Source of the DNA: Saprospiraceae bacterium
Lineage (GTDB): Bacteria > Bacteroidota > Bacteroidia > Chitinophagales > Saprospiraceae
NCBI GenBank assembly: GCA_028282725.1
Contig: JANQHF010000064.1
Location: forward strand, 1-43,651
DNA: 43,651 nt
Direction: 5' to 3'
Part shown: positions 8,928-16,916 of the stretch, piece by piece
Layout: each line of letters begins with the position of its first letter
How positions within the stretch are numbered: the first letter of the stretch is position 1
The notes under the pieces: model-generated
What the model was told of the DNA's origin: nothing
The model's input: only the letters and a program-made list of their open reading frames with translations
Database searches by the model: none
Position numbers and translations under genes: made by a program

Positions 8928-10619
8928 ATGAATCACAAGAAATGGCTGACCTTCTGGGTTTTTTCAATAGTTAGCATTGTTATACAGGCACAAGACTGCC
9001 CTCTGTCGTTCAGATCACCGGTTAACTATGAAACCGTGCTTTCCGGATCCTTTGGCGAACCCCGAAGTGCTCATTTTCATTCAGGGATTGATTTCAAACA
9101 AAAGAAAGGAATGCCACATGACTCCATTTTCGCAATTGAAGATGGACATATTTCCAGGATCAGTGTGCAACCTGATGGTTATGGCAACGCACTCTACATA
9201 GATCATGCTTGCAATAAAACATCAGTGTATGCCCATTTGCTTGAATTTGCACCTAGAATTAAATCGATTGCACAGGACTCAATGATCAGTAAAAGATCAT
9301 ATTCGCTGAATATGTCTCTCCCTCCTTTCCTGAATGTGACCAAGGGAGAGTTCATCGGGATATTGGGAAGCACAGGTCGATCATCAGGACCACATTTGCA
9401 TTTTGAAATCAGGAATACAAATTCTGAAATGCCCATAAATCCTGCCATTCATGGAATCAAACCCAAGGATTCTCATGCTCCCGTAATCAAAGGAATCATG
9501 CTTTATGAGTTAAGCCCGGATAATGAAGAATTGGATATCGAATATTTCGAAGCCATTGAGGGGTCAACGACTAATTTCAAATTGCGCCACGATACGCTCC
9601 TAACTGATGCCTTGAAAGTTGGAATCGGTATCAGATCTTATGATACCATGAATGGGGCATCTAATCACAATGGAATCTACAGTTTGGAATTAAGAGTGGA
9701 TGATAAGCCCACGTTTGGATTTTCACTGGACAGTATAGATTTCTCCCTGACAAAATTCATACATGCACACATGGACTATCCTTCCAAGTTGGAGCGAAAA
9801 TATGTGACCAAGTGTTTTGTTAACCCCGGAAACCTCCTAGACATTTATCAGTCAGAAGAGCAAAAGGGTTTTATTTTCCCCTTCGAATTCAGGTATTCCA
9901 AAATTGGAGTTATCGTTCGTGATATTGAAGGGAATCAATCTACAATAGAGTTTTTTTTAAAAAGAAGTGAAAATATTCTCAAAGAAAGAGATTCGAAATT
10001 TGGGGGACTCCGGATTAAACCGCGAGACAGTGTACACCTCAATCTTGGTTTGACGAGCTTAGAATTTCGTCCCGGTACTTTCGACCGTCCCATTCGATTG
10101 TCTATTCCCGAATTCACTGGAGATAGTATTCTGTTGAAGCAGGATGTTCCGATTGCCCTCTTCCGTGATTTTAAAGTGTTGAGGGTAATCAAGGATGCGA
10201 TTTTCCAACGATCTCAATATGTCTTCGCTGCATATAACGAAAAGGGAGAAACAGTCCGGTTTCCTACCTCCTGGGAAAATGATACGCTGGTCGTGACCCA
10301 TACCAATGAACTCCAGAACTTTGGTGTCACCATAGATTCCATTCCTCCAAAAATTGAGATGATCAGCCTGCCAGGTAAAAACAGGAGAGAATGTGCATTC
10401 GTGGTGAATGATAATTTGCTTCCTGTCAACAGAACAGACTATGTACAATTTGAGGTCACCTTAGATGATCAATGGGTACTTTGCAATCATGACATTAAAT
10501 CAAATAAAGTCTGGTTTCACTTGAGAGAACCTCCATCCAACAAGAAATACCATCTTAAGGTATATGCCATCGATGCCTCCGGAAATGAATCTACAATAGA
10601 AAGGGAGTTCATTTATTAG
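8928..10619 (+). CDS. Secreted M23-family metallopeptidase
   Basis: 563 residues with a Sec signal peptide (hydrophobic residues 8-20, ending near QAQD). The LytM/M23 zinc site is complete: HFHSGIDF (His51 and Asp55) and GPHLHFEIRN near residue 160. Between them lie GYGNALYIDHACNKTSVYAHL and GEFIGILGSTGRSSG. The remaining 380 residues are beta-rich with no motif I recognise. M23 enzymes cleave peptidoglycan cross-bridges or regulate amidases; the long C-terminal part is common in Bacteroidota homologues. The ATG directly abuts the stop of the GTPase gene, so it is probably cotranscribed with it. Confidence 0.85.
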   Translation: MNHKKWLTFWVFSIVSIVIQAQDCPLSFRSPVNYETVLSGSFGEPRSAHFHSGIDFKQKKGMPHDSIFAIEDGHISRISVQPDGYGNALYIDHACNKTSVYAHLLEFAPRIKSIAQDSMISKRSYSLNMSLPPFLNVTKGEFIGILGSTGRSSGPHLHFEIRNTNSEMPINPAIHGIKPKDSHAPVIKGIMLYELSPDNEELDIEYFEAIEGSTTNFKLRHDTLLTDALKVGIGIRSYDTMNGASNHNGIYSLELRVDDKPTFGFSLDSIDFSLTKFIHAHMDYPSKLERKYVTKCFVNPGNLLDIYQSEEQKGFIFPFEFRYSKIGVIVRDIEGNQSTIEFFLKRSENILKERDSKFGGLRIKPRDSVHLNLGLTSLEFRPGTFDRPIRLSIPEFTGDSILLKQDVPIALFRDFKVLRVIKDAIFQRSQYVFAAYNEKGETVRFPTSWENDTLVVTHTNELQNFGVTIDSIPPKIEMISLPGKNRRECAFVVNDNLLPVNRTDYVQFEVTLDDQWVLCNHDIKSNKVWFHLREPPSNKKYHLKVYAIDASGNESTIEREFIY

Positions 10620-10705
10620 TATTGGGCATCATTCTGTTTAAATTTTTTACAAAAAAAGTTGAACAATCCAAATACAGTTGCGTTAAAGCAGAAAATAAAT
10701 GCTCA

Positions 10706-11182
10706 ATGAAACATTTGAAAGTAGGGGATAAGGCACCAGATTTTTCCGCGTTGAATGAGAATAATGAGGTAATTAAATTATCGGATTATCTTGGACAAAA
10801 GGTGGTTTTGTTCTTCTATCCCAAAGATGATTCACCTGGCTGTACGAAAGAAGCTTGCAATCTTCGGGATAATTATAAAGATCTGAAAAAATTGGGTTTT
10901 GAGGTATTGGGAGTTAGTCCTGATAAGCCGTCAAAACACAGGAAGTTTATCGATAAGTATGAATTTCAATATTCTCTAATTGCGGATACAGATAAGGAGA
11001 TTATTCACAAATATGGTTTGTGGGGACCCAAGAATTTTATGGGAAGAGAAATTATCGGAGTCCACAGAACTACATTCCTGATCGATGAAAATGGCGTCAT
11101 TGAATATATCATTGAAAAGGTGAAGACAAAAGATCATGCAAAACAAATATTTGATCTTGTAAGTCAAGCTCAAACAGCATAA
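10706..11182 (+). CDS. bcp: Thioredoxin-dependent peroxiredoxin, Bcp type
   Basis: 158 residues from ATG 10706. The frame is open further upstream to 10622, but that extension (GIILFKFFTKKVEQ…) does not look like the family, whereas MKHLKVGDKAPDFSALNENN is the standard Bcp N-terminus. Peroxidatic Cys46 and resolving Cys51 are present in DDSPGCTKEACNLRD, followed by GVSPDKPSKHRKFIDKY and HRTTFLIDENG. It reduces hydrogen peroxide and organic hydroperoxides in the cytoplasm using thioredoxin. An intrinsic terminator follows at 11212. Confidence 0.92.
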   Translation: MKHLKVGDKAPDFSALNENNEVIKLSDYLGQKVVLFFYPKDDSPGCTKEACNLRDNYKDLKKLGFEVLGVSPDKPSKHRKFIDKYEFQYSLIADTDKEIIHKYGLWGPKNFMGREIIGVHRTTFLIDENGVIEYIIEKVKTKDHAKQIFDLVSQAQTA

Positions 11183-11211
11183 CCAGTCAGTAGTTAGTTT
11201 TTCATATTAAG

Positions 11212-11245
11212 AAAGGGGAGATTCACCAGATTGATTCTCCCCTTT
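11212..11245 (+). terminator. Intrinsic terminator after bcp
   Basis: A perfect 10-bp stem (AAAGGGGAGA paired with TCTCCCCTTT) around a 14-nt loop, followed by a short TTATTA tail. It ends the plus-strand unit and lies 48 nt from the 3' end of the convergent large secreted-protein gene. The A-run on the left arm would also give that minus-strand gene a U-tract, so it probably serves both. Confidence 0.85.
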
Positions 11246-11293
11246 TATTACATGCCTCTGAATACTTATCAAATCAAAGACCGACATGAAATT

Positions 11294-14200
11294 TTATAGC
11301 CGGTTTGTTTTCACAAGTTTGTCCTCCATGAGTATGATCCCTTCTGATTCTACGATTAAGAAATACATGCCGTTTTCGAGTGTATTGATCGAAAGTTCGT
11401 GCAATTCGTTCTGAGCCGGAAGATTCGCAACCAATACTCTTCTTCCCAGTCGATCGAAGATTGTCAATTTCCCATCAACTCCTTCTCCTTCATACCAAAT
11501 GGTCACCCTGTCATTCGCAGGATTTGGATAAGCCAGTGCCTGCTCTGATATAATGATACCGGAAGGTAATACCGTGCCATGTTGTCGTATTGGGCTTCTT
11601 CCAATTGCGGAAGCTCCAACACCTTGTGCGACAAGGCGAATTTCCCTGGTAAAATCAGAGACTTCATTCCTGCCACAAACGGAGGCAATTTGAATCACAA
11701 GAACTCTATTGGATGGTCCGGATAATATGATTCTGTTCCGGTTGATCGGAACCTCACTAAAAGATCCGGGCACACCTTCAAATCCTATACGGACAAGATA
11801 TCCATCCGCTTCCTGTACACGATCCCATCTCACAATAAATCGATTACGGCCTTGTTGTTGAACCCGGATATCTCTTGGTCTGTGACAACCCGAATCACAC
11901 GCTCCGCCTTCTTGTTTGTTGATCGATATAAAGTTTTCCGAAAGCCTGGAACATCCAGATACCAGGTCTTCAACATTTACTCCTTCCTCAAGCAAGGAAA
12001 GATCTGATGAATTGTAACCATATAATCGGCAGATTCCCGGAGGTGCTGCACTCAAGTCATAATCCATGCCTTCTTCGCTATTTCTCCAGGAAAGGACATT
12101 CCCTTCATTATCTGTTAAAACGTAGTAATACAAAGCAGTGGAATCCTCGTTTTCGGTCATATGAGTCACCGAAAAGAATACTTCTCCGTTGCAAAATTCA
12201 AGTTCAGTTTCTCCTTCAATGGTCATGACTGATCCTCCATCCGTCGTGCAACTTTCCGGACATTCACTAGCTGTAAGCTTGATCACGGTAATTGAGTTGG
12301 AGAAATTGAAGCAGCCCTCGATTCCATCCATATTCGCGCCAACTTGTAATCCGGATAGTGATCCTGTATAACTCAAATGACTGATCAAACACGTACCGGA
12401 GCCCGAACCCGAAAAGTCGAAATTGCCATCGTCCTGAATACTGAGAATTTGGAACACCGCATCTGTGAGCACAAAGACATTGTTCTCTCCTGCGTTGCCG
12501 TCAACCATGACATTCACGTTATCTTCATCGTCGTCATCTACGCAGAGGCTAACCTCATCTCCCAGGTCAGAAGTCAGATTTCCTCCTTCTGCATTACATA
12601 CTCCCGGACAGTCATCTCCTTCTACTCTGTTGATTGTAAGAACATTCGAGAGATCATAACATCCATCAAGCATATTGATATTTCCTCCGATCTCCGGAAT
12701 TTCTGCCTCATCATCATAGGATATGTGTCTGACAAATAACCGTCCTTCATTTGTACCTTCAAAATCAGCCATAAAGATTGGTTCAAGTCCCAGAATATTT
12801 CCGTCCTCGTCAATGACTATGAAGGCTCGGTTATCACCTGAAGCTCCTTCAACTTCTAAATCAAAGGCATCGGAAATGCCATCATTCACGCATATGGTAA
12901 TTTCATCATCACCAGACAATGTACTTACGACCCCTCCCATGACATTACATGGAGGAGGACAATCTTCTCCACTTACCTTGGTTAGGCTTACTGCATTTGA
13001 AATGTGGAAGCAATCTACTAGATCAGATAATGAAGATCCCTCTTCAAGACCTTCCAAACTATCAGCATAACTTACATGATAGATCAAACAACTACCTGCT
13101 TGCGTACTGTCAAACCTTATGTTTTCGAGATCGTCAAGGACCTGAATAATCACATTATTGGTGTCTGTTATAATGAATGACATATTTGGACCTACTGCAC
13201 CGTCTACGATCAGGTTTATGTCCTCATCATTCTCATCACCAGCACATACGGTAATCGAAGTACTTCCGATTTCAGTAGCAATGGACCCTCCATTTACTTG
13301 TGTCTTATTAATCCCAAGTGAATTGGATAAGGCAAAACATCCTGAGAGATTCTCAATATCTTCTGCAATTTCCAATCCTGTCACATCTCCTCCCTTACTT
13401 ACAGCCCGAATTCTGCAATTCGAAACTGATGAATGATCAAAATCGAAAGTTGGAGATTCAGATATTTCGAGGATGACGCCATCTTCATCGGTGAGTACCC
13501 AAGAAATAGATGTTCCCTCACCACCATCGATCATTACTTGAAGTTCTCCGGCATTGTCAGATCCAATGCAGATATCTATTGACTCAGCCCCATCAGGAAA
13601 TGAAATAGTAACAGCCATTACATCTACTCTCCTCACAATAATTGGATTCGACAAGGCAAAACATCCGCTCAAGTCATTTATCGACAATCCCAGGGAGGCT
13701 CCCTGAATACTACCTTCATAAGTCAAGTGCCAAATATTGAATGTTCCCGGACTGGCTCCCGACAGATTAAACGGTGGCGCTAACGGAAATCCCAGGATGG
13801 TACCAGAACTATCTGCAATAATCCAGGCACTCCTAGATCCGACTGCACTGTCCAATTGCACTTCGATCGGATCACTTGAAGAGGTTCCTCCGCAGATTAC
13901 AACTTCAGTCATTCCTTCGGCAGTAGATAAATTACCCCCTTGTACCTCACACAATGTATTCGGGCAATCGAATCCCGATAATTTTGTCACGGATATAGAG
14001 TTGGACAATGCAAAACATCCGGTGAGGTTTACGGCACTACTGTCCACCTCAAGTCCCTGAATGCTATCATAACCAACATGCCAGATCAGACATTCTCCCG
14101 GAGCAGAATTATCCAGATTGAACGAATTTGAGGTGTCCACCTGTAGAATAATCAGGTCTGCATTTGTCACCACCCAGGCCTCATTCATGCCCGTGGCTTG

Positions 14201-16237
14201 ATCAACTACGACTTCGATCACCTCAGTAAGGGTATCATCGACACAAATGATCACTTCTGTCAGACTGTCTGTTGTCATTATGGTTCCTCCCAGGACTTCG
14301 CAAGGAGGAGCCGGACAATCATCGCCCGTTACTTTATTGACTGTTATGGAATTGGACAGGTCAAAACATCCACTCAGGTTCGCTGCATTGCTGTCTACTA
14401 CTACACCTTCCAGATCCTCAAAACTCACATGCCACACCAGGCAAACACCCGCTCCCGCAGAAGTAAAATCCAACTGGTTCGTCGTATCTATCCTCAAAAT
14501 TGTAAGATCGGTATCTGTCACAACCCAGGCACTATTCGTGCCCATCGCTCCTGTCAAATTCACTTCAATACCCGTATTCAGACTGTCATCCAGGCAGATC
14601 GTGACCTCCGTTAAACTGTCAGCAAGGACAATCATTCCACCGTCTACCTCACAGGGAGGAGCCGGACAATCATCGCCCGACACCTTGTTTATGGTGATGG
14701 GGTTGGAATAATCGAAGCACCCTTGAAGACTATCTTTATGAATCGAAATACCCAAGCCGGCCAGACCACTTTCATAGGACAAGTTCCAGATAAAGCAAAC
14801 TCCTTCTCCCCTGAATTCGAGATTGAAAACACTTGTATTGGTATCAATTGCAAGAATGATCATATCAGAGTCTGTGATGACCCAGGCATCTTGCGCACCT
14901 GTAGAACCACTTAACCTGGCTATGACAAGGTCTTCATTTTCATCATCTATACAAATCGTCACCTCAGTCAGACTATCCCTTGTCATCACAGATCCTCCAT
15001 CCACTTCACATATATCAGATAGACAGTCATCGCCCTCTACTTTATTCACTGTTATGGAATTGGACAGGTCAAAACATCCACTCAGGTTCGCTGCATTGCT
15101 GTCTACTACTACACCTTCCAGGTCCTCAAAACTCACATGCCACACCAGGCAAACACCCGCTCCCGAAGAAGTAAAATCCACCTGGTTGGTCGTATCTATC
15201 CTCAAAATTGTAAGATCGGTGTCCGTCACAACCCAGGCGCTATTCGTGCCCCTTGATCCTGTCAAACTCACTTCGATGCCCGTATTCAGACTGTCATCCA
15301 GGCAGATCGTGACCTCCGTTAAACTGTCAGCAAGGGCAATCATTCCACCGTCCACATCACAGGGAGGAGCCGGACAGTCATCGCCCGACACCTTGTTTAT
15401 GGTGACGGAATCAGATAGGGAGAAGCAACCCATTATATTACTTACACTGGAATCAATGGACAGTCCGGACAATGTATCTTCAAAAGACAAATTCCGGATG
15501 AGGCATACCCCCGAGCCACTTCCTTCAAAACTCATTGGTAAGGTATCTGGCAAGTCGATAATGATGCCGTTGGTATCCGTTACGACCCAAATCATATTAC
15601 TACCAATCGCGCTATCCAATGATACCATTACGGAATCGGCAATCCCGTCATCAACACAGACCATCATAATGTCTCCCCCAGCGCTAAATGTCAAACTACC
15701 CCCGCTTACTTCACATCGTTCATTTTGTTCACAGGGAGTACTGGTCCCAAGGTAGAAATCGCTGGCTGCGTCACCTTCCCCATCATACAACAATGCCTCA
15801 CTTTCAGAATATTCAGGCGCCCGATCATTCATGGTCCAGATACCTGCTCGGATAGCCACACTTTCCCTTGTAGCACCACCGCGATTACCCCAGATTACGT
15901 AATCTTCAATTTCATTCTCATTGCCAAAATCTCCGGAGCGATAAATACCTAACTCTCCACCTTCTCTTGGCATTTGCACCTGATTGGAATTTACCACAAC
16001 AAAAGCTCCAGGGGCTAAATTGAAGGTGCCACACACTGCACTCAGAGACCCTATTCTTTCATAAGCCGGTCTGTTGCAAAGCCAATACTGATCAATATTC
16101 ACAGTATCCGATCCAAGATTTTGCAGCTCTGCCTGATTTGGAGAGATTATTTCAGAAATGACAATTTGTCCATAGTTGGTTGATAGAGTCAGGCAGAATA
16201 AAAAGAACAAAAAAGATCTTTGGAATTGTTTACGCAT
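11294..16237 (-). CDS. Giant secreted repeat protein with lamin-tail domain and T9SS sorting domain
   Basis: 1647 residues. A signal peptide (QRSFLFFLFCLTLSTNYGQ) is followed by a lamin-tail domain (about residues 25-160: IVISEIISPNQAELQNLGSDTVNIDQYWLC). Then come 11 tandem modules of about 110-118 residues (about 170-1440). A module typically reads C-x2-xGG … TICxDD … AWVVTDxDxxIL … CLIWHVSYE … LSGCFxLSNSITVNKVxGDDCPxPPC and carries several regularly spaced Cys. A fibronectin-III-like domain follows (RPRDIRVQQQGRNRFIVRWD…), then a T9SS type A sorting domain (AYPNPANDRVTIWYEGEG … LENGMYFLIVESEG…DKLVKTNRL). The protein should cross the outer membrane through T9SS and be anchored or released at the surface. 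Acidic repeat surfaces suggest Ca2+ binding or an adhesin/stalk role (inference). No catalytic motif was seen. Confidence 0.85.
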   Translation of the reverse strand: MRKQFQRSFLFFLFCLTLSTNYGQIVISEIISPNQAELQNLGSDTVNIDQYWLCNRPAYERIGSLSAVCGTFNLAPGAFVVVNSNQVQMPREGGELGIYRSGDFGNENEIEDYVIWGNRGGATRESVAIRAGIWTMNDRAPEYSESEALLYDGEGDAASDFYLGTSTPCEQNERCEVSGGSLTFSAGGDIMMVCVDDGIADSVMVSLDSAIGSNMIWVVTDTNGIIIDLPDTLPMSFEGSGSGVCLIRNLSFEDTLSGLSIDSSVSNIMGCFSLSDSVTINKVSGDDCPAPPCDVDGGMIALADSLTEVTICLDDSLNTGIEVSLTGSRGTNSAWVVTDTDLTILRIDTTNQVDFTSSGAGVCLVWHVSFEDLEGVVVDSNAANLSGCFDLSNSITVNKVEGDDCLSDICEVDGGSVMTRDSLTEVTICIDDENEDLVIARLSGSTGAQDAWVITDSDMIILAIDTNTSVFNLEFRGEGVCFIWNLSYESGLAGLGISIHKDSLQGCFDYSNPITINKVSGDDCPAPPCEVDGGMIVLADSLTEVTICLDDSLNTGIEVNLTGAMGTNSAWVVTDTDLTILRIDTTNQLDFTSAGAGVCLVWHVSFEDLEGVVVDSNAANLSGCFDLSNSITVNKVTGDDCPAPPCEVLGGTIMTTDSLTEVIICVDDTLTEVIEVVVDQATGMNEAWVVTNADLIILQVDTSNSFNLDNSAPGECLIWHVGYDSIQGLEVDSSAVNLTGCFALSNSISVTKLSGFDCPNTLCEVQGGNLSTAEGMTEVVICGGTSSSDPIEVQLDSAVGSRSAWIIADSSGTILGFPLAPPFNLSGASPGTFNIWHLTYEGSIQGASLGLSINDLSGCFALSNPIIVRRVDVMAVTISFPDGAESIDICIGSDNAGELQVMIDGGEGTSISWVLTDEDGVILEISESPTFDFDHSSVSNCRIRAVSKGGDVTGLEIAEDIENLSGCFALSNSLGINKTQVNGGSIATEIGSTSITVCAGDENDEDINLIVDGAVGPNMSFIITDTNNVIIQVLDDLENIRFDSTQAGSCLIYHVSYADSLEGLEEGSSLSDLVDCFHISNAVSLTKVSGEDCPPPCNVMGGVVSTLSGDDEITICVNDGISDAFDLEVEGASGDNRAFIVIDEDGNILGLEPIFMADFEGTNEGRLFVRHISYDDEAEIPEIGGNINMLDGCYDLSNVLTINRVEGDDCPGVCNAEGGNLTSDLGDEVSLCVDDDDEDNVNVMVDGNAGENNVFVLTDAVFQILSIQDDGNFDFSGSGSGTCLISHLSYTGSLSGLQVGANMDGIEGCFNFSNSITVIKLTASECPESCTTDGGSVMTIEGETELEFCNGEVFFSVTHMTENEDSTALYYYVLTDNEGNVLSWRNSEEGMDYDLSAAPPGICRLYGYNSSDLSLLEEGVNVEDLVSGCSRLSENFISINKQEGGACDSGCHRPRDIRVQQQGRNRFIVRWDRVQEADGYLVRIGFEGVPGSFSEVPINRNRIILSGPSNRVLVIQIASVCGRNEVSDFTREIRLVAQGVGASAIGRSPIRQHGTVLPSGIIISEQALAYPNPANDRVTIWYEGEGVDGKLTIFDRLGRRVLVANLPAQNELHELSINTLENGMYFLIVESEGIILMEDKLVKTNRL
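14323..14695 (-). repeat. Near-identical DNA copy A (module 4), partner at 15031-15403
   Basis: Aligned by eye, this segment matches 15031-15403 at a constant offset of 708 nt (exactly two modules), with only scattered substitutions over about 370 nt. Flanking modules 3 and 5 are much more diverged, so this is a recent duplication or conversion event. Confidence 0.85.
15031..15403 (-). repeat. Near-identical DNA copy B (module 2), partner at 14323-14695
   Basis: Second copy of the segment described at 14323-14695. The shared blocks include the GCFDLSNSITVNK, VVVDSNAANLSG, AWVVTDTDLTILRIDTTNQ and LADSLTEVTICLDDSLNTG codons. Confidence 0.85.
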
Positions 16238-16445
16238 AGCTTTTAGGTTATTATGATTTTATCAAAATTGTATACTTCTTCAAGTGGGCATTTTGAATAG
16301 CCGATTACCACCATTGGTGTAATTGATACGTTCATGGAAACAAAAACATGAAAATAGGTGCAGAGGTCAATGCTCTTCCCCAACCACACAATTATCTCAC
16401 TAAGATCTAAAATTATTTCTAGGGTTTACCCCAGAGGCCAAAATA

Positions 16446-16476
16446 AAAAGCCCCACTTAAAGGAAGTGAGGCTTTT
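16446..16476 (-). terminator. Intrinsic terminator after rpsT
   Basis: Read on the minus strand: AAAAGCC-T-CACTT, a 5-nt loop, AAGTG-G-GGCTTTT, i.e. a 12-bp stem with one mismatch followed by a T-rich tail (TTTTTATTTT). It lies 20 nt after the rpsT stop codon. Confidence 0.8.
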
Positions 16477-16495
16477 CATAACTGTTGTATATTTT

Positions 16496-16750
16496 TTATC
16501 CAAGAGAGGTCACATATCTCTGTAACTTACTCTTGATATTTGCAGCCTTGTTACGATGCCATAAGTTCTTTTTAGCAAGTCTGTCGATCATTGAGACCAC
16601 CTTGGGGAAAAATTTACCGGCTTCATTAGCATCCGTCATTCCTCTCAATTTGGTAATTGCTGTACGTGTAGACTTTTTATAGTACCTGTTTTGCAAACGT
16701 CTTTTCTCTGTTTGCCTGATTCTCTTCTTAGCCGATAAATGATGTGCCAT
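16496..16750 (-). CDS. rpsT: 30S ribosomal protein S20
   Basis: 84 residues, strongly basic, with the S20 pattern MAHHLSAKKRIRQTEKRRLQNRYYKKSTRTAI and the C-terminal IDRLAKKNLWHRNKAANIKSKLQ. It binds 16S rRNA in the small subunit. It is monocistronic, with its own predicted promoter (16785-16815) and terminator (16446-16476). Confidence 0.96.
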   Translation of the reverse strand: MAHHLSAKKRIRQTEKRRLQNRYYKKSTRTAITKLRGMTDANEAGKFFPKVVSMIDRLAKKNLWHRNKAANIKSKLQRYVTSLG

Positions 16751-16784
16751 TGTTAGAAATATATATGGTCATTTAAAAGTGGCG

Positions 16785-16815
16785 CAAATGTAAATCATTT
16801 TGAATTAATCTGAAA
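16785..16815 (-). promoter_or_regulatory. rpsT: Predicted Bacteroidota promoter of rpsT
   Basis: On the minus strand a -7 box TACATTTG (16785-16792) fits the Bacteroidota consensus TAnnTTTG. A -33-like TTTC (16812-16815) lies 19 nt upstream of it. The start codon of rpsT would be about 30 nt downstream of transcription start. Confidence 0.5.
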
Positions 16816-16916
16816 GTGCTCTTGGTGCGAATGCATATTTTACAAGAATGAGACATTTTCGCTGCAGGACCGTCATAATTGCATAATATTTGCGTCGGTA
16901 TTGTAATTCATTAACA

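Larger units (their letters stand above)
11890..15730 (-). repeat. Array of 11 protein-level repeats inside the giant secreted protein
   Basis: Boundaries are approximate. Eleven modules of about 350 nt each share the pattern GG…TEV.IC.DD…AWV.TD…C.IWH.SY…L.GCF.LSN.I.V.K..G.DC. Most pairs have diverged at the protein level, but modules 2 and 4 are almost identical at the DNA level (listed separately), indicating recent unequal recombination or gene conversion within the array. Confidence 0.8.

Noticed and set aside
14823-15755. Long plus-strand open frame (310 codons) antisense to the giant repeat protein
   Set aside because: Its Ser/Thr/Pro-rich product simply mirrors the repeats of the real gene; no start signal or homology.
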